A DNA stretch of 64,000 bases from Dyadobacter sp. CY345 (GCF_021502725.1 NZ_JAKFFS010000008.1:124001-188000), one strand, 5' to 3'; shown: positions 35,241 to 44,262, counted from the stretch's first letter. The notes: generated from the sequence alone by a model not told the origin. Made by a program: numbers and translations.

Positions 35241-38200
35241 GTGAATAATCAGGAGTCAGTTTTATCTTTTTGGCGGGATGTTGAAATTTTCAGTTTACCT
35301 GACTTGCCCCGCGATGTAGTTTATATGAATCCGGCAAAGACATTGCCTTGGGAAATGTCGTTCAAACCGTCGAAAGATTTTACCTGGCGGCATATTATTT
35401 ATTTTGGTAAAAGTCCCAAGGAAACTATCGCGAACTTGATAAAGGAGGCGGTTCAAGAAGAGATTCATGAGGATTGGGTTGAAAAGCCATCAGGCAATAC
35501 CTACATGGCCGTGATGATCGTCAATGAAAATGGGCAAACTTCTCATGATGGAGGATACCTGCAAGCTTCTTATCTGCATGGAATAAAGTGTCTCCAGGAT
35601 AATATTCCGATATCCAACGTCAACGAGAAACTGCAAAAAACGCAGGATGAATTTAAAGAACGGTATCCGGCGAATCAGGATGCGGAAAGTTTGGAAATGC
35701 TCAACTCGCCAATTTTAACTCGGGCACAGCTAAAAAATGAAGTTGAGGTATTGAGGATGCTTGGCATTGTAGGGCTTCGCTGCGACGACCGGATCTACAT
35801 CAAGTCAGACAAGGTGTCACGAAACTCGAAACCTGACCCTTCCTTCATGAACAGCTTTTACCTCGATGATCTGAACGCTTTATTAAAAGAGGAAAACCGA
35901 GGTCCTGCCATAGAAAAATATTTGTCCGATGGCCGGGACGCTAAGCCGGGAACAGATATTCTTAAAGATCAACAAGCATTTTTCGAGCTTTTGAATCCAG
36001 AATTAATCTTGTCTGGTAAATGGGCTGCAAAACCTGAAATCAGTCTTTATACTGCACAAATGGCTGCTGTGCATTCCGCCATGCGTGAATTGAAAAACGG
36101 AGAAGGAATAATTGGAGTGAACGGTCCGCCCGGAACAGGAAAGACAACTATGCTGCTGGATATCATTTCAGATATCATTGTGGAACGGGCCAAAATACTT
36201 TTGAAGGAAAAGGCAGGAGAACTTTTTGGGAAATCACAAAGAATAGAAAGGAAGGACTCTTATGCATACTACTTTCCACCAAAATCTGAGGTTTTTAGGG
36301 ATATAGGAATCGTAGTGGCGAGTAATAATAATGCTGCTGTTGAAAACATTTCCAAGGAGTTGCCTGATGAAAAAAAGATTGATCGTGCAAGTTTTCCTGA
36401 CGCAGATTATTTGTCAGCATTCAGTCGGGATTTGATTGTTGGAGACGCCTGGGGGCTACTGTCGGCGGCGCTTGGCAATGCGAAAAACAAGCAAGCATTT
36501 AAAAATAACGTATGGAATTCTTTTGAAGATGATAAACCAAAACTGCAAAAGTTCTTACTTGAAATCTATAATAACCCCGAAAAGAAAGACAGGTCAGAAT
36601 TGTATCATGCACAGTTTCTTGCTGCTAAAAAGGAGTTGCTGTTGCTATTGACAGATCTGGAAAATTTCAAGAAAGAAGCGGTTCAGTATTTTTCACTTTT
36701 AAAGGAATATCTTGAAAACCGCAAGCATCAGGTTTATTTAACAAACAAAGTTAACGAAGCAGCAAGTCATTTGTTGATGCTTACAGATAAAAGAAAAGCT
36801 GAATTATTAAACGCTGATCGTTTGCTCGCGGTTATTGATTCTACCAGGCAAAGCGTGATGTTATATCAATCGTCAAAACCGATTTTCTATTTTTTTCATA
36901 AACTCTTCAATACGCAGAAGTATAAAAATTGGCACGCACCTCTTGAAAAAATGCTCAATGAGCTTGTAAGATTGTCTACGCAGCAGTCTGAAAACGCGAC
37001 ACTGGTTGGTAACTTAGATCAGGAAATTGAAAAAAATAAGGAGGTTTCTGACGGTTTTCTAAGAGAATTAAAAGAGATTGAAAAGGGTGCAAAACTAAGT
37101 CTGAAATTAAAAGCGTCGTTGAAAGAGAAATATGGTTTTGCTGATAATAATCTCCCGGACGAAAGTTTGTATGACTTATTTGAGACGAACAGAGATGCAT
37201 TTCATAGAGCAAATCCATGGTCATCAAAAATTGTTAATACGCTCAGGAGTAACATTTTCCTGAAAAGCCTGAAATTACATGAATTAGCTGTTCTGGGAAA
37301 TGCAAAAGGATTTAAAAACAATTTAAGTCTTTTCATGGAAATGATTGACGGTCGGGTAGAGGTATCGGCAAATATGGCGGCCGGCCTTTGGCAATCATTT
37401 TTCTTTTGTGTTCCTGTCGTATCGACGTCGCTGGCCTCTGCCGGAAAATTATTCAAACCTTTGCAAAAATCAAGTATCGCCTGGCTCTTGCTCGACGAAG
37501 CTGGTCAGGCCTCACCTCAGTCCGCAGCCGGTCTGATCAATAGAGTGAAAAGAAGCATTATTGTTGGAGATCCGCTTCAAATTGAGCCAGTGATGACGAT
37601 ACCGCAGAGCGTAGTGCAGATATTAAATAGTGCCTACAAAACGGATAGGCTTTGGTCTCCATTGCATACTTCAGTTCAGAAACTTGCAGATAGGATCACC
37701 CAACAAGGCACCTGGGTGAACGGCGGAGAAGAGGAAGATATCTGGACTGGCTTACCGCTGCGCGCGCATCGCCGATGTGATAACCCAATGTTTGATATCG
37801 CCAATGCGATTGCCTATAACGGACAAATGGTTAAAGTGCAAAATGATGTGGATAACTATTCGCCATTAGGGAAATCGTGTTGGCTTGATGTAACTGGGAC
37901 TACAATAGAAGCCAGGCAGGTTATAGTTGAAGAGCTGGAGGTGCTGGTCCGAAAGGTGAGTATGTTGACATCCATGAGCTCTGAAATTTTTGTAATATCA
38001 CCATTCAAGTCAGTTGCCACGGCATGCGAAAAAGTCTTAAAAGATATTTTGCCAAATGTGAAATGTGGGACAATTCACACATTTCAGGGAAAAGAAGCGG
38101 ATATTGTATTTTTGGTTTTGGGAAGTGCGCCTGATAAGCCGGCCAGTCGGCAATGGGCATCTCAAAAACCCAATATGTTAAACGTTGCCTTGACAAGAGC

Positions 38201-38282
38201 CAAAAGAAGGTTTTATGTAATAGGAAATAAAAAGCTTTGGGGACAGAATCCTTATTTTGACAAACTTGCGGCTGATCTTTAA
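35241..38282 (+). CDS. SF1 (Upf1/DNA2-like) helicase with coiled-coil insertion
   Basis: A 1013-residue protein with a GTG start. Residues 1-260 form an N-terminal region of unknown fold that begins LSFWRDVEIFSLPDLPRDVV. Walker A is GPPGTGKT (295-302). Walker B is LLDEAGQAS (Asp752, Glu753). The gap of about 450 residues between them is unusually long and contains a leucine/lysine/glutamate-rich coiled-coil (about 455-630). GDPLQIEPVM (motif III), GTIHTFQGKEADIVFLVL (motif V) and LNVALTRAKRRFYVIGN (motif VI) complete an SF1B helicase. It could act on RNA or DNA in repair or defence. No nuclease domain is visible. Its partner may be the DUF2235 gene upstream. Confidence 0.88.
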   Translation: MNNQESVLSFWRDVEIFSLPDLPRDVVYMNPAKTLPWEMSFKPSKDFTWRHIIYFGKSPKETIANLIKEAVQEEIHEDWVEKPSGNTYMAVMIVNENGQTSHDGGYLQASYLHGIKCLQDNIPISNVNEKLQKTQDEFKERYPANQDAESLEMLNSPILTRAQLKNEVEVLRMLGIVGLRCDDRIYIKSDKVSRNSKPDPSFMNSFYLDDLNALLKEENRGPAIEKYLSDGRDAKPGTDILKDQQAFFELLNPELILSGKWAAKPEISLYTAQMAAVHSAMRELKNGEGIIGVNGPPGTGKTTMLLDIISDIIVERAKILLKEKAGELFGKSQRIERKDSYAYYFPPKSEVFRDIGIVVASNNNAAVENISKELPDEKKIDRASFPDADYLSAFSRDLIVGDAWGLLSAALGNAKNKQAFKNNVWNSFEDDKPKLQKFLLEIYNNPEKKDRSELYHAQFLAAKKELLLLLTDLENFKKEAVQYFSLLKEYLENRKHQVYLTNKVNEAASHLLMLTDKRKAELLNADRLLAVIDSTRQSVMLYQSSKPIFYFFHKLFNTQKYKNWHAPLEKMLNELVRLSTQQSENATLVGNLDQEIEKNKEVSDGFLRELKEIEKGAKLSLKLKASLKEKYGFADNNLPDESLYDLFETNRDAFHRANPWSSKIVNTLRSNIFLKSLKLHELAVLGNAKGFKNNLSLFMEMIDGRVEVSANMAAGLWQSFFFCVPVVSTSLASAGKLFKPLQKSSIAWLLLDEAGQASPQSAAGLINRVKRSIIVGDPLQIEPVMTIPQSVVQILNSAYKTDRLWSPLHTSVQKLADRITQQGTWVNGGEEEDIWTGLPLRAHRRCDNPMFDIANAIAYNGQMVKVQNDVDNYSPLGKSCWLDVTGTTIEARQVIVEELEVLVRKVSMLTSMSSEIFVISPFKSVATACEKVLKDILPNVKCGTIHTFQGKEADIVFLVLGSAPDKPASRQWASQKPNMLNVALTRAKRRFYVIGNKKLWGQNPYFDKLAADL

Positions 38283-38441
38283 ATAGATCATCAACCGAAT
38301 ACGACCTTTCCGTAACTTATCAAACCAGAGCAATAATTTGTGTTTTCAGAGTTGTAATTAGCTAAATAAGGAATTCCTTACGGCTTTGCTGGAACGATCT
38401 TTGTCAACCTGATGTAACTATAACCTTTAAATCCACATTTT

Positions 38442-38981
38442 ATGGACAGCATTAACGAACAACAGCCGGAAAAAAATCATGAAGATCTTTTTGGCAGAGA
38501 GGCCGGGGAGAAAATAAAAGAACTGGCAAAAGCTGCAAATACCTGCTTTTTTTGTTCAAGGATAACTTCAGGCCAACCATTAAATACTCGCCCGATGTCT
38601 ATACAAAAAGTTGATGATCAAGGTAATTTTTGGTTTCTCAGCTCGGACGATAGCCACAAAAATGAAGAAATCGAGTCTGATCCAAATGTTCAGCTTTTGT
38701 TCCAGGGATCAAAATATTCTGATTTTCTAAGTATTTACGGAATAGCGACGATTTCAAAAGACAAGGCGACAATCAAGGAGCTTTGGGAGCCGATTCTTAA
38801 AGCCTGGTTTACGGAAGGTGAGGATGATCCAAGAATCACCGTCATAAAGGTTGAGGCAAAGGAGGGTTACTATTGGGACAATAAACATGGAAATGCAGTT
38901 GCATTAGTCAAAACTGCTGTTGGGGCTATGCTAGGCAAAACTTTGGACGATTCCATAGAAGGCAAACTTGTCAATCCGTGA
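38442..38981 (+). CDS. Pyridoxamine 5'-phosphate oxidase family / general stress protein
   Basis: A 179-residue protein. KIKELAKAANTCFFCSRITS, LNTRPMSIQKVDDQGNFWFL, SSDDSHKNEEIESDPNVQLL and YGIATISKDKATIKELWEPIL follow the order of the split-barrel flavin-binding family typified by general stress protein 26. These proteins bind FMN or a related cofactor and are usually stress-induced rather than true PdxH enzymes. The C-terminal helix is ordinary. It is followed by a strong bidirectional terminator. Confidence 0.88.
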   Translation: MDSINEQQPEKNHEDLFGREAGEKIKELAKAANTCFFCSRITSGQPLNTRPMSIQKVDDQGNFWFLSSDDSHKNEEIESDPNVQLLFQGSKYSDFLSIYGIATISKDKATIKELWEPILKAWFTEGEDDPRITVIKVEAKEGYYWDNKHGNAVALVKTAVGAMLGKTLDDSIEGKLVNP

Positions 38982-39024
38982 TAGTTTTTGCGTGGTTGTA
39001 ATTGATAAAAAGATGATATCATCA

Positions 39025-39067
39025 AAAAAACCGCGGCTGGCAAATCAATTGCCAGCCGCGGTTTTTT
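39025..39067. terminator. Bidirectional terminator, 19-bp GC-rich stem
   Basis: Arms 39025-39043 (A6 then CCGCGGCTGGCAA) and 39049-39067 (TTGCCAGCCGCGG then T6) are perfect inverted repeats with a 5-base loop. It separates the convergent stress protein and alpha-amylase genes and is the strongest terminator in the window. Confidence 0.92.
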
Positions 39068-39107
39068 AGTTAAGGTAAAAAATAACACTGAGGTTTGAAT
39101 ATCTAAA

Positions 39108-40598
39108 TCAAACTGTTTTTACTGCCCAGAATGACACCGAATTTCCTTTAACCTTGAAGTCGGCAGAGCCATCTTCCTCGATAGTAATTTCTTCCTGAAC
39201 ATTATTAAGGTAATCGACAAAAACTTTCCCGGCGTGTTGAGCGCCAATTTCCATACGCTTGAAACCGTCGTCTCCGTTAGAGAGAATAACTGCGCACCCT
39301 GAGTTTTCGTGCTCCTCATCACCTTGTCTAGTCCAGCCGATGCAATTCGGATGATCAAAATAGTCCGTCTGCAAGCCGTAAGCAATATGCTTTCTGCAAT
39401 ACAACATTCTTTCCAGACCTTCAAGTTTTACAAGTGTAATCTCATGTTCCTCACCGTCGTTGCCGGTATCCTTATATTTCGAGCCATATAAATCTGTGTA
39501 GAAAATACATGGATAACCCGCTTCACGGAAAAGAATTAGTGCATAGGCAAGCGGTCGGAACCATTCGTCAACTGTCTGTTCCAGCGATTGAAGTGGCTGG
39601 GTATCATGATTTTCAACAAGCGTAACAGCAAGTTCGGGATCAACCTGAACGAGCGTATTGTCGAAGATCGTACATAGGTTAAAATCACTACGCTCCTTGG
39701 AAGCCTGGAAGAAATTTCCTTGCAGCGGTGCGTCAAAGAGTGACACGCGTCTGTCTGTTGCCTCAATATATTTGATCATCGATGGAAGATCATAAGGTGC
39801 CCAGTATTCGCCGACTGTATAGAATTCTTTCTGATACTTTCCACGAAGATGATCCAGCCATTCGTTGTAAAATTCCGGATCCATGTGTTTGATCGCATCC
39901 AGGCGAAATCCGTCAAAATCAAGTGTTTCGTAAAACCATTCACCCCAGCGTTTAAGCTCTTCTCTTACGTGCGGGTTCCTGAATTCAATATCGGATAACA
40001 TTAAATAATCATAATTTCCATTTTCCAGATCAAGCACATCTTGCCATCCCTCACCATATTGATTCTGAATGCTGTAAATTGCAGTTTCCTGTGTTGAAGC
40101 GTTATAATCTACACCAGAAAAACACTGGTAATCCCAAACGAAGTCTGAATATTTTCCTGCTCTGCCCGGAAAGGTAAATTTGGTATAAGCTTCAATCTGA
40201 ATCGGTTCGCTGATAAATTCATTACGGTTTTCAGGCTCTACTTTTTTAACCGTCACAACTTCCTTTTCATCCGCGCCTCCCATGTGGTTTAAAACGATAT
40301 CAGTATAGACCTGAAGCCCGGCTTCCTTACCTGCTTTTATCGCATCAATTAATTCTTGTTTTGTGCCATATTTAGTTCTCACAGAGCCTTTTTGATCAAA
40401 TTCACCCAAGTCGTAGAGATCATATGAATCATAGCCCGAAGCCTGATCTCCCGCCATTCCCTTATGCGCCGGAGGAAGCCATACCGAATCAATTCCAATA
40501 GCTTTCAAACGATTTGCTTCATTTCTAAAATGACTCCAAAGCGAGCCATCCGCTGGATAATACCATTCGAAGAACTGAAGCATTGTAAAATTTTCCAT
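39108..40598 (-). CDS. Alpha-amylase, cytoplasmic GH13 type
   Basis: From the ATG at 40598 the protein has 496 residues and begins MENFTMLQFFEWYYPADGSL, the usual start of cytoplasmic alpha-amylases (AmyS-like, GH13_5). An upstream frame would add 44 residues without a signal peptide and is rejected. The catalytic set is Asp234 in GFRLDAIKHMD, Glu264 in VGEYW and Asp332 in VENHDTQ. GVDYNAST and the C-terminal beta-sandwich are present. It hydrolyses alpha-1,4-glucan inside the cell and may work with the GH15 enzyme at 26380-28185. It is monocistronic. Confidence 0.93.
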   Translation of the reverse strand: MENFTMLQFFEWYYPADGSLWSHFRNEANRLKAIGIDSVWLPPAHKGMAGDQASGYDSYDLYDLGEFDQKGSVRTKYGTKQELIDAIKAGKEAGLQVYTDIVLNHMGGADEKEVVTVKKVEPENRNEFISEPIQIEAYTKFTFPGRAGKYSDFVWDYQCFSGVDYNASTQETAIYSIQNQYGEGWQDVLDLENGNYDYLMLSDIEFRNPHVREELKRWGEWFYETLDFDGFRLDAIKHMDPEFYNEWLDHLRGKYQKEFYTVGEYWAPYDLPSMIKYIEATDRRVSLFDAPLQGNFFQASKERSDFNLCTIFDNTLVQVDPELAVTLVENHDTQPLQSLEQTVDEWFRPLAYALILFREAGYPCIFYTDLYGSKYKDTGNDGEEHEITLVKLEGLERMLYCRKHIAYGLQTDYFDHPNCIGWTRQGDEEHENSGCAVILSNGDDGFKRMEIGAQHAGKVFVDYLNNVQEEITIEEDGSADFKVKGNSVSFWAVKTV

Positions 40599-40754
40599 TA
40601 TTATTTTAGTCCAGGTAATTATTAAACTGATAGTTGATGTTTCAGATATTTTTCTGATTGTAACATTCCGATACAATAATTGTGCCTTTAACAAAAAACA
40701 GGAGATTGATTCCGTATCCCCGGAAATCAAAAAGAAGTCGGCTTACATAAAAAA

Positions 40755-40782
40755 ATCCAATCGCTAGTTATGGCAATTGGAT
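40755..40782 (-). terminator. Terminator after the CDF transporter
   Basis: ATCCAAT (40755-40761) and ATTGGAT (40776-40782) form a 7-bp stem that can extend inward. Read on the minus strand it is followed by a T7 run. It lies 28 bases downstream of the transporter stop. Confidence 0.65.
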
Positions 40783-40809
40783 CTTTATTATCATTCTAAA
40801 ACCGTAATT

Positions 40810-41688
40810 TTATTCAACAGGCTCGATATGAATCAGCACATTGCCAAGTTCAGGAATTTCCTCTCTCAAAGTATCCTGCAATTTGTGGGATAAATAATGT
40901 CCTTCCCTAACAGAGATACTGGCACTTACCAATGCGTGTAAATCAACATGGTAACGCATACCGGATTTTCTGATGAAACATTTTTCAGTTCCCACAATTC
41001 CATCTACACTAGCTGAAACCTTTCGTATTTGTTCGATCATATCATCGTACAAATTCTCATCCATGATTTCGCTTAACGCCGGTCTGAAAATCAGATAACT
41101 GTTGTAAAGTATAAAACCGGAAGCAAAGAGTGCAGCCCAGTCGTCAGCAGATTCATACCCATCACCCATTACAAGCGCTATGGTTATACCAATAAAAGCA
41201 GCCACAGACGTTATAGCATCACTGCGGTGATGCCAGGCGTCTGCTTTTAAGGAAGAACTGTTGGTTTCTCTGCTCCGCTGCATGACGAGCCGGTATGAAA
41301 TTTCTTTCCATATAATAATCGCTGCCAAAATGATAAGTGTATATGGCTTTGGCAGGCCGTGGGGCGTTCTGATATTCTCAACACTTTCGTATGCAATAAC
41401 AGTCGCCGACGTTATCAGAAAACCTACAACCAGAAAAGTGATTAAAGGCTCTGCACGTCCGTGACCGTACGGGTGATTCGCATCTGCTGGCCTGTTTGAA
41501 TATTTAATTCCAAACAACACCAAAAAGGAAGAAAATATATCGGAGGTTGACTCAATCGCATCGGCTATAAGGGCATAGGAATTACCGAAATAGCCTGCAA
41601 GTCCTTTTATAATCGCTAAGCAAGTATTTCCTATAATACTGAAATACGTCGCTTTAATAGCCTTTTGTTCATTTGTCACTTCGGCCAT
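40810..41688 (-). CDS. Cation diffusion facilitator family transporter
   Basis: A 292-residue inner-membrane protein with six predicted membrane segments and a C-terminal cytoplasmic domain of about 80 residues. The metal-site helices read ALIADAIESTSDIFSSFLVL and SSLKADAWHHRSDAITSVAA (the HxxxD site), and HPYGHGRAEPL lies between segments 2 and 3. This is the CDF family, which exports Zn, Fe, Mn or similar divalent ions in exchange for protons. The C-terminal domain has GMRYHVDLHALVSASISVREGH with the usual metal-sensing histidines. The exact ion cannot be assigned. It is monocistronic. Confidence 0.93.
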   Translation of the reverse strand: MAEVTNEQKAIKATYFSIIGNTCLAIIKGLAGYFGNSYALIADAIESTSDIFSSFLVLFGIKYSNRPADANHPYGHGRAEPLITFLVVGFLITSATVIAYESVENIRTPHGLPKPYTLIILAAIIIWKEISYRLVMQRSRETNSSSLKADAWHHRSDAITSVAAFIGITIALVMGDGYESADDWAALFASGFILYNSYLIFRPALSEIMDENLYDDMIEQIRKVSASVDGIVGTEKCFIRKSGMRYHVDLHALVSASISVREGHYLSHKLQDTLREEIPELGNVLIHIEPVE

Positions 41689-41852
41689 ATTCGGTACAAA
41701 ACATCTTTAAACAGAGTTCTACAACAAAACTAATATCCGTTGTAAGGGCGTAAAAGTAACTTAATTTGACGTAAGTTACTAACGACTTCTTATATCCATT
41801 CTAGTGTTTCATATCATCAATATTATAGATACCTATGATTTGTCTTATTTTA

Positions 41853-41879
41853 TTGATAGTTCTTGCCGCATTACCTTTG
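41853..41879 (+). promoter_or_regulatory. Candidate promoter for the MdaB-like gene
   Basis: TACCTTTG (41872-41879) fits the Bacteroidota -7 consensus TAnnTTTG and is preceded by a TTG (41853-41855) at a 16-base spacing, slightly short of the usual 17-23. It would start transcription about 20 bases before the ATG at 41907. Confidence 0.45.
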
Positions 41880-41906
41880 CCGCATATTATTTATCAATAC
41901 TGAAAA

Positions 41907-42545
41907 ATGGAAACTCAAAAAATATTTATCATCAATGGCGGCCAAATCTTTGGACATTCTGGCGGACGATTCAATAAAACAATATTCGACGAAACGATTA
42001 AATTCTTTAACGAACATCCAGGCTTTAAAGTTAGGTCAACGGATATCAATCAGAAGTATGATCCAAAGAAAGAAGTAGAAAATTTTGTATGGGCAGATGT
42101 TGTCATATATCACACGCCGATCTGGTGGTTTCAGGTTCCAAATGGATTGAAAAAATACATAGACGTCGTTTTTACGGAAGGCCATCAGACCGGTATTTAT
42201 AACAGCGACGGGCGTTCATCAACGAACCCTCATATTAATTATGGAACCGGCGGAACATTGCACGGACGTCGATATATGATTACTACTTCATGGAATGCGC
42301 CGGCAACTGCTTTTACTTTACCGGGTGAATTTTTTAATGAAAAGAGCGTGGATGAGGGACCACTTTTTGGCTTCCATCGCATGAATGCTTTTACAGGAAT
42401 GAAGCCAGTGGATGGAATTCATTTTCATGATGTAGAAAAGAATGCAGTTATTGCCGGCGATCTAAAAAGGTACAAAGATCATTTACGAAAAATTTTTATC
42501 AATAAACCCGTAGCGCATGAGCATTTATCTGACAGCGTTTGTTAA
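41907..42545 (+). CDS. mdaB: NAD(P)H-dependent quinone oxidoreductase, MdaB-like flavodoxin fold
   Basis: A 212-residue protein with the flavodoxin-like fold of the MdaB/KefF/NQO family: KIFIINGGQIFGHSGGRFNK (phosphate-binding loop), WADVVIYHTPIWWFQVPNGL and GTGGTLHGRRYMITTSWNAP, with FGFHRMNAFTGMKPVDGIHF near the end. E. coli MdaB reduces quinones by two electrons using FAD and NADPH. Here it overlaps by 29 bases with a YgiN-like quinol monooxygenase gene. The E. coli mdaB-ygiN pair forms the same partnership, which supports a quinone redox cycle or menaquinone protection. The start is preceded by a TACCTTTG box. Confidence 0.9.
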   Translation: METQKIFIINGGQIFGHSGGRFNKTIFDETIKFFNEHPGFKVRSTDINQKYDPKKEVENFVWADVVIYHTPIWWFQVPNGLKKYIDVVFTEGHQTGIYNSDGRSSTNPHINYGTGGTLHGRRYMITTSWNAPATAFTLPGEFFNEKSVDEGPLFGFHRMNAFTGMKPVDGIHFHDVEKNAVIAGDLKRYKDHLRKIFINKPVAHEHLSDSVC

Positions 42546-42807
42546 AAGTAAACCAGGGAAATCAGAGGATTTGAAAGTCCAGCTTTTAAATCTGGTAGCC
42601 AATTCGACTAAAGAAGCGGCTTGTATCCAATATGATTTACATCAGTCAAATGAAGAACCTGATGTTTTCATTTTTCATGAAGAATGGGAGAGTCAGGCTG
42701 GGCTGGACGTTCATAACGCCAGTCCATATATTTCTGATTTCATTACGTTGGCGCCCGACCTTATCGAGGGAAATATTTCGATTTACAAGACTTCGAAAAT
42801 TGGTTGA
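42517..42807 (+). CDS. YgiN-like antibiotic-biosynthesis monooxygenase (ABM) domain protein
   Basis: A 96-residue ABM-fold protein beginning at the ATG at 42517, inside the end of the MdaB-like gene. The motifs SIYLTAFVKSKPGKSEDLKV and EAACIQYDLHQSNEEPDVFI followed by FHEEWESQAGLDVHNASPYI match YgiN and related quinol monooxygenases. The family is dimeric and cofactor-independent. YgiN is reported to oxidise menadiol to menadione, reversing the MdaB reaction. Translational coupling is likely from the overlap. A long terminator hairpin follows. Confidence 0.88.
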   Translation: MSIYLTAFVKSKPGKSEDLKVQLLNLVANSTKEAACIQYDLHQSNEEPDVFIFHEEWESQAGLDVHNASPYISDFITLAPDLIEGNISIYKTSKIG

Positions 42808-42813
42808 TGACTT

Positions 42814-42859
42814 CAAAATACAGATCCTTTGTTAAGTTAACAAAGGGATCTGTATTTTG
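42814..42859. terminator. Bidirectional terminator hairpin
   Basis: CAAAATACAGATCC followed by TTTGTT on the left (42814-42833) pairs with AACAAA, one bulged G and GGATCTGTATTTTG on the right (to 42859). It separates the convergent YgiN-like gene and the ferritin-like gene. Confidence 0.8.
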
Positions 42860-42873
42860 AAAAGTTAAAGTTA

Positions 42874-43404
42874 TCAGGAGTTAGTTAATCTCGTCCCGAA
42901 GTTTTGAAAATATCGAAAAATTTCGTGTTCTTCTTTAAGTGTTTTCTCTATTAACTCAGAGATTTTATAATGTTTTAGCCTCTTTGCCAGTGAGTTCAAC
43001 TTCTCATAAACTTCGATTTGATAAGAGGCTATTTCACATAATGCTTTGACAATAACAGAATCAGCCGCTGAGGCAGCCGTTTTTGTATTTTCTGTGATAA
43101 TCTCAATATCACGAATTAAATCACTCAGAGTGGTATCAATTTTTCCTTTTGTTTTCTGAGCAAGAATTTCAAAAATATGCTCAATGTGCTGGACCTGTCC
43201 CGCAGTAACAAGCATATAGTCTAAAACCGATTTTCTTAGTTCCTGCGAGTTGACCAATAATGCCCACTTAGAGAAAGTCTTCAACTGAATATTTTCTGCC
43301 CAATAAACGTGTTGAATGTTGCTTAGAAAAAAATGAAAGGTTTCCGGGTTATTAGCAATTTCATAATGCTGGTCAAATTCAGACCGAGGAGAATCTGTTT
43401 TCAT
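42874..43404 (-). CDS. DUF892 (YciF-like) ferritin-like protein
   Basis: From the ATG at 43404 it has 176 residues and is wholly helical. The alternative start 78 codons upstream adds a stretch that does not look like protein. HFFLSNIQHVYWAENIQLKT, LRKSVLDYMLVTAGQVQHIE and a late helix HYKISELIEKTLKEEHEIFR supply Glu and His residues spaced as in DUF892, the YciE/YciF ferritin-like proteins linked to stress. The match is moderate, since not all metal ligands are obvious. It stands alone, convergent with the YgiN-like gene, with 448 bases behind it. Confidence 0.65.
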   Translation of the reverse strand: MKTDSPRSEFDQHYEIANNPETFHFFLSNIQHVYWAENIQLKTFSKWALLVNSQELRKSVLDYMLVTAGQVQHIEHIFEILAQKTKGKIDTTLSDLIRDIEIITENTKTAASAADSVIVKALCEIASYQIEVYEKLNSLAKRLKHYKISELIEKTLKEEHEIFRYFQNFGTRLTNS

Positions 43405-43852
43405 CGTTGGGTTAGTTAACAAATGTTTGTATAAGTGCTGGTTATAAACAAACTGGCAAAATTTTAAAACGCGAATGGATAAAACACATCTTAAAATTTT
43501 AAACTGTTTGTTCGGTAAAAGCGCATATATAAACCGCGTGCCAACCAAAGCATTTTCACGAATTGACAACTCATGAGAGTGAATTAAACCTATCAGGAGT
43601 AATCTGACATTTTTGAGATGTAGATATGCCGGAATCAATATTAATGGATGAATTTATTTTCTTGCCAAACCATCTCATTTATAGACAATTGCTATTATCG
43701 AATCTTGCAAATTTTAGGAAATGTTATTCTGAAAAGATTGACCGCTTTTCCTACAATTAGGGAACGAACTTCGCAAGATTTTGTTTAAAACCTGTTATGT
43801 AAAGCTTCAATACGCGAGCTTAGAATTGACTTATGGTGCGGAAGTTATTCTG
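43405..43852. other. 448-base gap between the ferritin-like and cupin genes
   Basis: This is AT-rich sequence with no supported gene. The longest frame is the upstream extension of the ferritin-like gene and is rejected. An 11-base motif AAATTTTAAAA occurs twice about 35 bases apart near 43455-43505, with a self-complementary core. It should include the promoter of the ferritin-like gene. Confidence 0.35.
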
Positions 43853-44206
43853 TCAGGATACAAAACCATCATCTTGCCCGTCTTTCAAAACAATGTATAT
43901 TCTGGCCCAACTTTCCTCGCTAAGCCTTCTCCACTTGTGCCCGGTGCCGGCAACATCTTGTGCAATTAAAACATCACCTGGTTCGATAGTGAAAGTACTC
44001 CCATCGGTCACGGTAAATTCTAGTTTGCCACGAAGTGTGATGACATACTGAGGTCTTGGAGCGGGATGCCAATCGAATTCTGTCCTTTCCGGCGCATCCT
44101 CATGAAAGAAAAAATAAGCAGCTTCGAGTTGCAACAAATCTTGCACTGTTCCTTTTTCAAAAGCAGAATCGCCTTCAACTGTATTAAATAATCGGTAAGC
44201 ATTCAT
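43853..44206 (-). CDS. Cupin domain protein
   Basis: A 117-residue single-cupin protein. PRPQYVITLRGKLEFTVTDG and STFTIEPGDVLIAQDVAGTGHKWR are the two conserved cupin motifs, with the metal ligands partly replaced (the first motif carries PQY where many have HxH). The N-terminal FFHEDAPERTEFDWHPAP is common in small cupins of unknown substrate. It precedes the response regulator gene by position but is 56 bases downstream of it on the same strand, so co-transcription with the two-component genes is possible. Confidence 0.85.
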   Translation of the reverse strand: MNAYRLFNTVEGDSAFEKGTVQDLLQLEAAYFFFHEDAPERTEFDWHPAPRPQYVITLRGKLEFTVTDGSTFTIEPGDVLIAQDVAGTGHKWRRLSEESWARIYIVLKDGQDDGFVS

Positions 44207-44262
44207 TGGATATGTTCTTCTAATAAATTGAAATGTTGAATTGAAAGATACAAACTTGAAAA

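Noticed and set aside
40599..40730. Upstream 44-codon extension of the alpha-amylase
   Set aside because: The added residues look like translated non-coding DNA and have no signal peptide. The ATG at 40598 gives the standard family start.
43405..43638. 78-codon N-terminal extension of the ferritin-like protein
   Set aside because: The extension has no pattern shared with the helical domain, and the ATG at 43404 starts just before it.
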